Assembly: GCA_018402085.1 (NCBI GenBank)
Contig: JAGYJM010000002.1
Coordinates: forward strand, 1,302,001 to 1,366,000
Length of the DNA stretch: 64,000 bases
Reading direction: 5' to 3'
Origin: Flavobacteriales bacterium
GTDB taxonomy: Bacteria > Bacteroidota > Bacteroidia > Flavobacteriales_D > Sanyastnellaceae
Shown here: piece after piece, positions 24,736 to 33,376 of the stretch
How the letters are laid out: each line of letters opens with the position of its first letter
How positions within the stretch are numbered: position 1 is the stretch's first letter
Made by a program: the position numbers and the translations under genes
Notes under the pieces: model-generated
Seen by the model: the letters and a program-made list of their open reading frames with translations, nothing else
What the model was told of the DNA's origin: nothing
The model's database searches: none

Positions 24736-27051
24736 ATGCACTACCGCAGCTACAACCTTATACTTCGCGACCCGCGGTGGTTTCAGATCGCATCTCTCGG
24801 ATCCTTCTTAATGTATGGAGGCTTTCAACTTCATTGGTTTGAAGCACCTGAGCGCATCCTGGTCATCCTCACTTTTGCTTTACTCACTCAGGCATTCTTT
24901 GTGGTAAGTCTCGGATTGCCGAAAGATGCCCTGAAATCAGGTGCGATTACCGGTCTTGGACTTTCCTTACTTTTCTACAGCAGCAATCCTCTAATGTGGG
25001 CACTCGCACCCATCTTGGGGATCTCGTCTAAGTTTCTGATCCGCGACCGAGGTAAGCACATCTTCAATCCTGCAAACCTGGGTGTGATCTTGCCGATTCT
25101 GCTGTTTAATGACGGCTGGGTTAGTCCAGGACAGTGGGGAAGTGGTGCCATGCTTGCTTTTTTCTTTTCTATATCAGCGCTGATGGTGCTCACACGGGTA
25201 GGAAGAATCGATACTTCGCTCACTTTTCTGGTGGTGTTTTTTGGATTAGAGGCACTACGCAGCGTGTTTTATCTGGGCTGGGATACGACCTGGCTGTTGC
25301 ATAAAATGAGCAATGGCAGCATTTTGCTCTTCGCCTTTTTCATGATAACGGACCCACGAACGACTCCAACAACGGCACTTTATCGCATTCTCTGGGCGGC
25401 CGGAATTGGTGTCGCCTCATTTATTATGACTTCGTGGTTTTATTTACACACGGCACCTTTATGGGCATTGTTCTTCTCTGCTCCTCTGCTCATGATCACT
25501 GACCGCCTTTCGAAAGCCGGTGCATTTCAATGGCAGTCTTCAAAAGATATTCAACCTCTTAAAAAATCAACACATATGAAATCAACATCCATTAAAGCTG
25601 TCGCGATGATCATCGTGATGCTGATCGCTCCTGCGGCGGATCTTATGGCGTTTTGTGGCTTCTACGTAGCAAAGGCCGATGCCAAACTGTTCAACAACCG
25701 ATCTGAGGTTATTCTGGTCAGACAAGGCGACAAAACCACGGTGACCATGTCAAATGACTTCAAAGGCAGTGTGAAAGACTTTGCAATGGTCGTGCCTGTT
25801 CCGGAAGTGCTTCAGGAAAACGATATCAAGGTTGTGAACCGCTCTGTATTTGACAAACTAAATGAATACTCTGCGCCTCGTCTCGTAGAATATTATGACG
25901 AACAGCCTTGCGCTCCGATGATAGAAGAGACTTTTGATAATGTCAGACTCTTCTCTTCTGCTGAGTCACAGGATATTCCTGCGATGGCAGGAAACCTGAA
26001 AAGAGATCATCAAGTGACCATTGAGGCCGAATATCAGATTGGTGAATATGACATTCTGATTTTATCAGCCAGGGAGTCTGAAGGGCTTCGCGACTGGCTG
26101 ATCGAAAATGAATACCGTATACCAGAAAGTGCAGACGAGGTGCTTGAGCCGTACATCAAGTCAGAGATGAAGTTTTTCGTGGTGAAGGTAAACCTTGACC
26201 AGTATCTTCAGTCTGCAAGCGACTACCTGTCACCTATTCAGGTCACTTATCAATCTGATCGCTTTATGCTGCCCATCCGACTCGGAATGGCGAATGCCGA
26301 TGGTCCACAAGACCTTATCGTATATGCGCTCACAGATCAGGGAAGGGTAGAGTGCACCAACTACAGAACCGTAGAGTTGCCTACTGCACGTAATGTCCCT
26401 ACTCTGGTTAAGCCAAAATTTGGTGAGTTCTATAAATCACTGTTTGAAAAGCAGTGGAAGCAGGAGGGCAAGAAGGCCGTCTTTCTTGAATACGCCTGGG
26501 ATGTGAGTCCGCAGGTGAGCGTGAAATGCGACCCTTGTATTGGTCCGCCACCCGTAGTGGTTGACTTACAAAATACCGGTGTAGACTGGCTCACCAACGG
26601 CGGATGGGGAGGCCAGGTATATTTCACAAGGCTACATGTCCGTTACCAGCTGGAGCAATTCCCGCAAGACCTACAGTTTCAGGTAACACCGAACAAAGAA
26701 CGCTTTCAGTGTCGCTACATTCTCACACATCCCGCGACTGGCGACATGAGTTGCGATGAAGGACAAAAATACCTCCGCGATCTGGCGAATCGGCGCCAGC
26801 GTGAAATCCAGGAGCTTGAAGCACTGAGTGGATGGACCATCAAACACAGCGATTCGTACATCAATGAGTTTGACAATCAGCTCGAACGTAAAAATGAGTT
26901 GATCCCGGTGATAGATGACTACACCGGTAGCGAGAAAGGGGGTGGGTCAACGTCGTTTCCCTGGGCCATACCGGTAACTTTTAGCGTATTGATGCTTATT
27001 ACCTCAGCCTACGGCATTCTGCGCAAACGCGGTTCAGTCGCATTGGCATAA
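24736..27051 (+). CDS. Fusion of an RnfD/NqrB-like membrane domain to a DUF2330 domain
   Basis: From ATG 24736 the protein is 771 residues. Residues about 15-270 form eight or more membrane helices with FNPANLGVILP and SGAITGLGLS, features of the RnfD/NqrB electron-transport family. Residues from about 281 carry a complete signal-peptide-like segment (MKSTSIKAVAMIIVMLIAP...) and then FCGFYVAKADAKLFNNRSEV, the standard opening of DUF2330 proteins, ending with a C-terminal helix (WAIPVTFSVLMLITSAYGIL). A separate start at internal ATG 25576 is therefore likely as well as, or instead of, a true fusion. DUF2330 and RnfD-like genes are often neighbours in other genomes. Function unknown. Confidence 0.72.
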   Translation: MHYRSYNLILRDPRWFQIASLGSFLMYGGFQLHWFEAPERILVILTFALLTQAFFVVSLGLPKDALKSGAITGLGLSLLFYSSNPLMWALAPILGISSKFLIRDRGKHIFNPANLGVILPILLFNDGWVSPGQWGSGAMLAFFFSISALMVLTRVGRIDTSLTFLVVFFGLEALRSVFYLGWDTTWLLHKMSNGSILLFAFFMITDPRTTPTTALYRILWAAGIGVASFIMTSWFYLHTAPLWALFFSAPLLMITDRLSKAGAFQWQSSKDIQPLKKSTHMKSTSIKAVAMIIVMLIAPAADLMAFCGFYVAKADAKLFNNRSEVILVRQGDKTTVTMSNDFKGSVKDFAMVVPVPEVLQENDIKVVNRSVFDKLNEYSAPRLVEYYDEQPCAPMIEETFDNVRLFSSAESQDIPAMAGNLKRDHQVTIEAEYQIGEYDILILSARESEGLRDWLIENEYRIPESADEVLEPYIKSEMKFFVVKVNLDQYLQSASDYLSPIQVTYQSDRFMLPIRLGMANADGPQDLIVYALTDQGRVECTNYRTVELPTARNVPTLVKPKFGEFYKSLFEKQWKQEGKKAVFLEYAWDVSPQVSVKCDPCIGPPPVVVDLQNTGVDWLTNGGWGGQVYFTRLHVRYQLEQFPQDLQFQVTPNKERFQCRYILTHPATGDMSCDEGQKYLRDLANRRQREIQELEALSGWTIKHSDSYINEFDNQLERKNELIPVIDDYTGSEKGGGSTSFPWAIPVTFSVLMLITSAYGILRKRGSVALA

Positions 27052-27052
27052 A

Positions 27053-27655
27053 TCAGTTTGGGAAATAACCGTCATCGACCTGCTGTTCTTGCTCGATGAT
27101 TAAGCGAGAGAAGCGGAGCATACCGGCCAGGTGTCGCTCTTGCTTCTCTTTGTCATTCAACTGAACAAACTGAAACTTTTGTTCATTCGACAGATTGAGC
27201 GATAGCAATATCTTTGGTACATAGCGAAACTCTTCGCTGCTCAAAACGGCAGCCTTCGGGCCAATAGTGTCGCGAAGCAGGTAGAGTTCATCAAGAATCT
27301 CGGTGCTTGCCGGCCATTGGTCATAATTGGAGAGCATTTCAACCTCTCCGCTAGGATAAGTCTTAACCGGGTCTTTGGGGTTGAACTGTCGAACACGAAA
27401 GATACCATTGCACTCCACAACAACATCGCTCTCACCCGAAGGATAGCGCTTCGAAACTTCAGCTACCGTGACCAGAGCCCCATACGTTGGTGCGGATTCA
27501 TTTTCAGCATAGGGTATACCGAAGGGCATTCGCAGTTTCTCGGAATCGTCAAGTAACTGGCGATACCGTGGCTCAAAAATGTGCAGAGCGGTTTGTTCAC
27601 CCGGAAGGAGCATGACCTTAAGTGGGAAAAAAGGGAGGTATCTGAAAGCGTCCAT
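27053..27655 (-). CDS. Lon substrate-binding-domain protein (no protease domain)
   Basis: This 200-residue protein corresponds to the N-terminal LON domain only: PFFPLKVMLLPGEQTALHIFEPRYRQLL, with GALVTVAEVSKRYPSGESDVVVECNGIFRV after it. Such stand-alone LON-domain proteins occur in many bacteria. They may bind unfolded or short-lived proteins, but no activity is established. It converges with the RnfD/DUF2330 gene, one base apart. Confidence 0.85.
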   Translation of the reverse strand: MDAFRYLPFFPLKVMLLPGEQTALHIFEPRYRQLLDDSEKLRMPFGIPYAENESAPTYGALVTVAEVSKRYPSGESDVVVECNGIFRVRQFNPKDPVKTYPSGEVEMLSNYDQWPASTEILDELYLLRDTIGPKAAVLSSEEFRYVPKILLSLNLSNEQKFQFVQLNDKEKQERHLAGMLRFSRLIIEQEQQVDDGYFPN

Positions 27656-27816
27656 ATTCTAATAACAGGAAAAAACCCCGTTTAGTTTCAAGAAAAGGTG
27701 GCCTCTTTCCAGGTCACCTTGCTTAACACAGCCTTATTTGCAGCTTCTTATATCCATAATTTGAATTAGACAAAGAAATCCTTAATTTGCAATGGACCAT
27801 TACTTAAGCTACTATT

Positions 27817-28299
27817 ATGTCAGGCGAAGCCCTTCACAGCCTAAAAAGAAAACGGGCAATGCTCTATTACCGGATTCCATACTTCAATGTGGCGTCAGTG
27901 GTCGCGGTACTTTTCATTCTCGGTCTTTATCTGATTCGCCCCCCTCAACAGGAAGTTTTAGACCTGGCTGGGCATTATTATCCGGCATTGAATGAGGAGG
28001 AACGAAACAAACACAGCTTTTACAATTGGCTCGCTACCCGATACGTGGATTTAACGCTACAAAGTGAAAAAGGAGGCATGGTAGTTCTTCGCGCTGCAAA
28101 CCGGGAAATTCTTTACCAGTCATTTCTTGAAAAGAACATAATTGAAGATCTGCGTCTTCGTATTCCTCAAGATTTAAAGCAAATCATGATAGAGTACGGA
28201 GAACGGGTCGAGTACATTGATCTTCAGAAAAGTACAGAAATCGCTGATTTACCCGATGAGCGCTCTGCGCCTTTTATTCAACTCATCAAAGTAAACTGA
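27817..28299 (+). CDS. Membrane-anchored protein of unknown function
   Basis: This 160-residue protein has one hydrophobic helix at residues 23-42 (FNVASVVAVLFILGLYLI) and a soluble C-terminal part of mixed helix and strand. No domain recognised. ATG 27817 is preferred to the ATG at 27792, which opens a different frame. A TTAATTTG box at 27782-27789 fits as promoter. The region after its stop (28300-28555) holds no gene or repeat that I can name. Confidence 0.6.
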   Translation: MSGEALHSLKRKRAMLYYRIPYFNVASVVAVLFILGLYLIRPPQQEVLDLAGHYYPALNEEERNKHSFYNWLATRYVDLTLQSEKGGMVVLRAANREILYQSFLEKNIIEDLRLRIPQDLKQIMIEYGERVEYIDLQKSTEIADLPDERSAPFIQLIKVN

Positions 28300-28555
28300 T
28301 TGACGAGCGTTAGCCACTGACAGAATACTGACAAAGGCAGGTAAAAGCCGATCATTGAGTTGATTCGCTGATTTCTTAACCACTTCCGCTTTCAGGAGAC
28401 CTCCTATATCTAAGCCAAAGCAGATCTTTCAATGTCCATTTCTCAATGGATTTTCAAGCAACTTGAAGATTTTCCACGCATACCTTGCTTGTGAAAATCA
28501 GCACCTTAAGACCACAGCCTAAGTGACTGTCGATTTTCATGATCAACAGAGGTGC

Positions 28556-30016
28556 TCAATAGTAAATATTACGACGAACCTTCGCGACATACTTCGCCAG
28601 GCGAATAACCTGTTTGGTGTATCCGTATTCATTGTCGTACCAGGTATAGAGCACTACATTCTTTCCGTCATTGCTGCAGATGGTGGCCGGACTATCAAAC
28701 ACACTGCAGCACTCATTTCCGATGATATCATTTGAAACCATCTCAGAATTGATCGAATAGAAAATCTGATTGACCAACTCACCTTGCAAGGCTGCCTGCC
28801 GAATGGCATTGTTAACCACTTCTATATCAGTATTCTTTTTCAGCGTAAGGTGCATGATAGCCAACGAACCATTTGGTGTTGGCACCCTCACCGCATTGGC
28901 GGTCAGTTTATTCTCCAATTGAGGAATGACCTTAGTGACAGCTTTTCCTGCGCCTGTTTCAGTGATAACCATGTTGATGGCAGCGCTTCGTCCGCGACGA
29001 GCTTTCTTATGGTAGTTATCGAGAAGATTTTGGTCGTTGGTGTATGCGTGAACGGTTTCAATGTGTCCGCGCTCAATACCGAAAGAATCTTCTATTACCT
29101 TCAGGATTGGACTGATGGCATTGGTTGTACATGACGCTGCGCTGTAGATGCGCTCTGTTTCGAGCTCGAGTTCACGATGGTTGATACCATAAACAATGTT
29201 GGGGATCTCTTTTCCCGGAGCAGTGAGAATCACCCGGCTGATACCTTTTGCCTGAAGGTGAATCGACAGGGCTTCGCGGTCTTTGAATACGCCCGTATTA
29301 TCGATCAGGAGGGCATTGTTGATGCCGTACTCAGTGTAGTCAATTGCTCCGGGATCTTTGCTACCGATCACCTTGATGCGTTGACCGTTGATTAATAAGG
29401 TCTGGTCCTCGAGATTGACACTGACCGTTCCGGCGAAGCGTCCGTGAACAGAATCGTTCTCAAGCAGAGCTGCGCGTTTGATGAGGCTTTTTTCATCTAC
29501 AGAGCGCAACACGATGGCGCGCAGGCGAAGCTGCTGACCTTTTCCGGCTTGTTTGATTAATTCGCGTGCAGCCAGGCGACCGATGCGGCCAAATCCAAAA
29601 AGCACGACATCACGAGGCTCCATTTCCGGAGCGTCACCGGCCATGAAGTTGCCCAGCTTGTTTTTCAGAAACTGGTCAAGGTTTTGCACTTCTTCGCGCT
29701 CGGCAAGCCATTCTGAGGTGAGCTTACCCACATCGATTTTGGCAGGACCCAGATCCATTTCGTAGAGCCTTGCTGCAATGTCAGCAGTATCAAAAATACT
29801 AATCGGTTTGCCCACGACCTCAGCTGCATAGCGATGCAGGCGAAGTAAGTCAGACACATTCGTGTCTACCAGATGATTGCGGAAGAGTACAAGCTCAACC
29901 GATTTATCAAACAGGAGTTTACCTATCGAGTTAAGCAGGCTTACTGCTGCCTTCTCCTGGTTTACATAAACCTCCAGCTCATTGCTGTAAAGGTCGTTCA
30001 AGGCTGTTCCGGCCAT
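28556..30016 (-). CDS. Glyceraldehyde-3-phosphate dehydrogenase, long Bacteroidota form
   Basis: From ATG 30016 the protein is 486 residues. Residues 1-130 are a helical extension of unknown role. The Rossmann motif VVLFGFGRIGRLAARELI and the catalytic Cys in SAASCTTNAISP identify GAPDH; the C-terminal domain has WYDNEYGYTKQ. The frame extends to 30064, but that start codon is a TTG embedded in a TACTTTTG promoter box, so the ATG is better. This form makes 1,3-bisphosphoglycerate in glycolysis, or works in the reverse direction. Cofactor preference is not readable. Confidence 0.9.
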   Translation of the reverse strand: MAGTALNDLYSNELEVYVNQEKAAVSLLNSIGKLLFDKSVELVLFRNHLVDTNVSDLLRLHRYAAEVVGKPISIFDTADIAARLYEMDLGPAKIDVGKLTSEWLAEREEVQNLDQFLKNKLGNFMAGDAPEMEPRDVVLFGFGRIGRLAARELIKQAGKGQQLRLRAIVLRSVDEKSLIKRAALLENDSVHGRFAGTVSVNLEDQTLLINGQRIKVIGSKDPGAIDYTEYGINNALLIDNTGVFKDREALSIHLQAKGISRVILTAPGKEIPNIVYGINHRELELETERIYSAASCTTNAISPILKVIEDSFGIERGHIETVHAYTNDQNLLDNYHKKARRGRSAAINMVITETGAGKAVTKVIPQLENKLTANAVRVPTPNGSLAIMHLTLKKNTDIEVVNNAIRQAALQGELVNQIFYSINSEMVSNDIIGNECCSVFDSPATICSNDGKNVVLYTWYDNEYGYTKQVIRLAKYVAKVRRNIYY

Positions 30017-30061
30017 AAATTGAAAGCTTGATGCGTGGATTAATGACGTTGGTTCGGAGTG

Positions 30062-30069
30062 CAAAAGTA
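30062..30069 (-). promoter_or_regulatory. -7 box of the GAPDH gene
   Basis: TACTTTTG on the minus strand, an exact TAnnTTTG match. It overlaps the TTG of the longer frame, which argues for ATG 30016. Confidence 0.5.
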
Positions 30070-30113
30070 GCTACTTCCACGGAATCAGCGATACATTCAT
30101 TCGACCGGAAATG

Positions 30114-30150
30114 AAAGGGCCGCTCCCCATTTGACTGGTAGCGGCCCTTT
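30114..30150 (-). terminator. Intrinsic terminator of the degP-like gene
   Basis: An 11-bp perfect stem AAAGGGCCGCT / AGCGGCCCTTT with a 15-base loop lies just after the protease gene's stop. In its reading direction the second arm ends in a run of T. Confidence 0.75.
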
Positions 30151-30173
30151 GGAAAAAAGGATTATGGATCCTC

Positions 30174-31619
30174 CTACATACCAAATCCGTAGTAAGCCCG
30201 CTGTCCGTTCGGGTAAACCCCTTCAATCAGCACACCGCCGTCTTTCTTTTGAAGTTTATCAACCAAATCATCCGGCGTTTTTACGCCGTTACCATCTACT
30301 TTGGTAATGATAAAACCTCGTTTCACGCCGCTCTGCAAGAGCTTACCTGAGCGCAATTCTTCTACCTGCACGCCATATTCAATTTCAAGCTGTTCGAGTA
30401 GCGCTTTGTCAGCGGCTTTCAAAGAGGCCCCTAAAATATTGTACACCTTTACTTCTGAAGCCTCTTGCAGGCGGGTATTACCTTCGCGATTACGGAGGGT
30501 GACCCCAATTCGCTCAAGCCGGTTGTTGCGCCAGACAGATACGTTGACCACGTCGCCCGGGCGATACCTGGAGATTTGCTCTTGCAATTCGGGTACCGAG
30601 CGAACTTTCACCCCTTCAACCTCCAGAATAACATCTCCGGCGATGATTCCGGCATCAGCGGCTGCTCCAGACTCCATGAGGTCAGACACGAGCACACCCT
30701 CCACATTTGCGAGCCCCGCTTCTTCAGCAACTTCCTGGTTTACTTCTGTAATTCGTACACCAATGAATGCACGCTGCACAATGCCAAACTCGCGCAAGTC
30801 AGCAGCTACTTTCTGCACGATCGAAGTAGGCACTGCGAAGGAGTAGCCGGAATAAGACCCGGTGCGAGAAGCGATTGCGGTATTGATGCCTACAAGCTCA
30901 CCGCGAATATTCACCAGGGCGCCACCGCTGTTACCGGGATTCACTGCAGCATCTGTCTGAATAAATGACTCAATCGGAAAGATTTCGCGGTTCATGTCAC
31001 CACGGAGAAGATTGATGTTTCTGGCTTTAGCGGATACGATACCAGCGGTTACGGTAGATGTCAGGTCAAAAGGGTTTCCGACGGCCACTACCCACTCACC
31101 AATGCGCAGGTTATCTGAATTGCCAAATTTCACAGAAGGCAGATCACTTTCTTCGATCTTCAGCAAGGCAATGTCGGTTGCAGGATCTGCCCCGATGATG
31201 GTGGCATCATAGTCTTTGTGGTTGTTCAAAGACACCCTGATTTTGTCTGCGCCTTCGATCACATGGTTATTGGTAACAATGTAACCATCTTCTGATATAA
31301 TGACTCCTGAACCGCTTCCGCGCTGAACCTGGTCTCCCTCTTCGTAGCCGAAGAAATCAAACCAGGGATTGTAGCCTGCGGAGACAGAAGACTCTGTTTT
31401 CACGTGCACCACTGCATTCACCGTTTTTTCAGCGGCGTAAGTGAAGTCAAAACTTTCACCATCAATGGGTGGCGCGCTGTACCTCACCGGCACGGGTGCT
31501 TCTACACGTTCAACAATAGTAACGGCCTCTTGAGGCTTTTCCGTCAGGCGTATTCCGGCAAAGACAGCTAGTCCGCCCAACACAGCAATCAAAAACGAGC
31601 TTGCAATTTTTTTCATCAT
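30174..31619 (-). CDS. Do-family periplasmic serine protease (DegP/DegQ type)
   Basis: The 481-residue protein has an N-terminal membrane-anchor or signal stretch (ASSFLIAVLGGLAVFAGIRL). The trypsin-like domain has the catalytic triad in TNNHVIEGADK (His), ATDIALLKIE (Asp) and NPGNSGGALVN (Ser). Two PDZ domains follow; the first holds GVLVSDLMESGAAADAGI. It should degrade or refold misfolded envelope proteins. An exact -7 box (TAAATTTG) lies 35 bases upstream and a terminator follows, so it is a single-gene unit. Confidence 0.93.
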   Translation of the reverse strand: MMKKIASSFLIAVLGGLAVFAGIRLTEKPQEAVTIVERVEAPVPVRYSAPPIDGESFDFTYAAEKTVNAVVHVKTESSVSAGYNPWFDFFGYEEGDQVQRGSGSGVIISEDGYIVTNNHVIEGADKIRVSLNNHKDYDATIIGADPATDIALLKIEESDLPSVKFGNSDNLRIGEWVVAVGNPFDLTSTVTAGIVSAKARNINLLRGDMNREIFPIESFIQTDAAVNPGNSGGALVNIRGELVGINTAIASRTGSYSGYSFAVPTSIVQKVAADLREFGIVQRAFIGVRITEVNQEVAEEAGLANVEGVLVSDLMESGAAADAGIIAGDVILEVEGVKVRSVPELQEQISRYRPGDVVNVSVWRNNRLERIGVTLRNREGNTRLQEASEVKVYNILGASLKAADKALLEQLEIEYGVQVEELRSGKLLQSGVKRGFIITKVDGNGVKTPDDLVDKLQKKDGGVLIEGVYPNGQRAYYGFGM

Positions 31620-31653
31620 GTGCTTAATGCTTTCAGTTACCTACTACCTAACT

Positions 31654-31661
31654 CAAATTTA
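31654..31661 (-). promoter_or_regulatory. -7 box of the DegP-like protease gene
   Basis: TAAATTTG on the minus strand, an exact match to TAnnTTTG, 35 bases before the start codon at 31619. Confidence 0.45.
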
Positions 31662-31822
31662 AGGCCACGGCGTGCCCGGAAAGGGGAGTAGTGCTCCAAA
31701 AAAGTGTTAAGTGCGCCCTGCAGCTGCAAAGCAATGTTGAACCCATATCAATAACACACAATTCGACGCTTGGGTTCTGCAATTTTGTCAGACTGACAGA
31801 ACGCATTCTGTACCTTTTGACC

Positions 31823-32359
31823 ATGAAAGAAATGTCATTGGTCCTCTTGCCGGTGCGTGAATCGGATATTGATTACCTCATTTCACTGAGTGAAAGGGTA
31901 AATCATCAAGCGCTAAATGATGCTTTGCTGCTCAATAAGGATCATCGCCTCCCACATCTGACGCTCACCATGCTACACGCAAATGCGACACATGAATTAC
32001 TTCATGAAAGCATGATCGGAAAGAGGGAAGAGGTAATGCTCAAGCCTGAAACGTACACATACACGCCTTCATTGAATCGGCATATTCAGTGGGCGGTACC
32101 AGTTGTTACTTCGAACATTCTGACGTTACATCAGAAAGCGATGACCGTGCGCAAGCGTCATCACGTAAATACAGAAATAAGCAACGAAAAATGCGGTTGG
32201 ATTGACCGGTTTAAAGAACATTCAGGGAGTCAATACCAACCGCATTTCACCTTGGGATACGGTGACTGCAATATCACGACCGACGGACGTACGATACCAT
32301 GTGAAGTTGCGCTTGCGCTCCTCGGTCAACACTGCACCGTGCAGCAAATAATCTCATAA
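31823..32359 (+). CDS. 2H phosphoesterase / 2'-5' RNA ligase-like protein
   Basis: From ATG 31823 the protein is 178 residues. Two HxT motifs mark the 2H superfamily: PHLTLTML near residue 40 and PHFTLGYG near residue 143. These proteins cleave cyclic phosphodiesters or 2'-5' bonds in RNA. The frame runs back to 31691, but the extra 44 residues have no family counterpart. The substrate cannot be told. Confidence 0.72.
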   Translation: MKEMSLVLLPVRESDIDYLISLSERVNHQALNDALLLNKDHRLPHLTLTMLHANATHELLHESMIGKREEVMLKPETYTYTPSLNRHIQWAVPVVTSNILTLHQKAMTVRKRHHVNTEISNEKCGWIDRFKEHSGSQYQPHFTLGYGDCNITTDGRTIPCEVALALLGQHCTVQQIIS

Positions 32360-32360
32360 A

Positions 32361-32774
32361 TCAATGTGGTAGCTTTCGTCCTACCAAACCGTAGACAAAC
32401 GTACCGATCAATGCTGCACCGATGGCTATAAGCACCATTCCGTAGCCGTTACCTACGAGGATAAAAAGCGGGCCGGGGCAGGCACCGGTCATGGCCCAGC
32501 CAAGTCCGAAGATTGTGCCTCCAATCAGATACCGTTTCCAGCCTTTGGGATAGGAAATCAATTGAAATGGTTGTCCGTTCAGCGCTTTCCATCCTTTCAT
32601 TTTTGAAAGTTGAATAAAGATCATTCCGAGCACCACAGCAGATCCTATGACGCCATACATGTGAAAGGAGTCAAAGCGAAACATCTCGTAAATTCGATAC
32701 CACGAGACGATTTGACCTTTCGTAAGGATGATTCCGAAGAATATTCCGAGAAGTAAATATCGAAGGAGTTTCAT
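32361..32774 (-). CDS. YeeE/YedE-family (DUF6691) sulfur-compound transporter subunit
   Basis: This 137-residue membrane protein has four helices and the motif GLGWAMTGACPGPLF, with the family's conserved Cys. It is the smaller half of the two-protein YeeE/YedE arrangement, which imports thiosulfate or related sulfur species. The larger half is the next gene upstream, five bases away. Confidence 0.85.
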   Translation of the reverse strand: MKLLRYLLLGIFFGIILTKGQIVSWYRIYEMFRFDSFHMYGVIGSAVVLGMIFIQLSKMKGWKALNGQPFQLISYPKGWKRYLIGGTIFGLGWAMTGACPGPLFILVGNGYGMVLIAIGAALIGTFVYGLVGRKLPH

Positions 32775-32779
32775 ATTGT

Positions 32780-33346
32780 TCAGTTATTGAAGAGTGCTGG
32801 TAAAATGATCCAAACCATCGTCAATCCGCCGATGAAGAAGCCAACAACGGTGATGAGGGATGGGAATTGAAGATTGCAGAGCCCAGAGATGGCATGGCCT
32901 GATGTACAACCGTCAGCATAGCGAGCGCCGAAGCCTACTAAGAAGCCTCCAACAATGAGTATGAGCATTGCACGCCAATCTGAGAAGGCCTTCATTGTAA
33001 AAATGCGAGCAGGTTCAAAGTCAGCGCCCGGAGATTCAAAGTTCATTTCTTTCAGTGCTTCTACAGTGCCCGCCGCAAGCTTCACACTAGGGTCAGGCAT
33101 CATAGCGTAATGAGCAATGAAGCCACCGATGATGGTGCCCAGGATGAAGACCAGGTTCCACTTATTGGCTTTCCAGTCGATGTTAAAGTAGTCACTTGCT
33201 TTACCTGCGCCCGCAATGGTGCAGATGGTAGTGAAATTACTTGAAACACCGAAGCGTCGGCCACTTAGCAGGAGAAGTGCCATGATCAGGGCGATGAGAG
33301 GCCCTGCCACGTACCAGGGCCATGGCTGTGTGATGTATTCCCACAT
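32780..33346 (-). CDS. YeeE/YedE-family thiosulfate/sulfur transporter subunit
   Basis: The 188-residue membrane protein carries the Cys motif DGCTSGHAISGLCNLQ and four to five helices. Split YeeE pairs like this are typical of Bacteroidota and are often encoded with the persulfide dioxygenase-rhodanese protein, as here (30 bp upstream). Confidence 0.87.
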   Translation of the reverse strand: MWEYITQPWPWYVAGPLIALIMALLLLSGRRFGVSSNFTTICTIAGAGKASDYFNIDWKANKWNLVFILGTIIGGFIAHYAMMPDPSVKLAAGTVEALKEMNFESPGADFEPARIFTMKAFSDWRAMLILIVGGFLVGFGARYADGCTSGHAISGLCNLQFPSLITVVGFFIGGLTMVWIILPALFNN

Positions 33347-33376
33347 ATTGTGTTCAGTTCTATAGATTTTGAGTTG

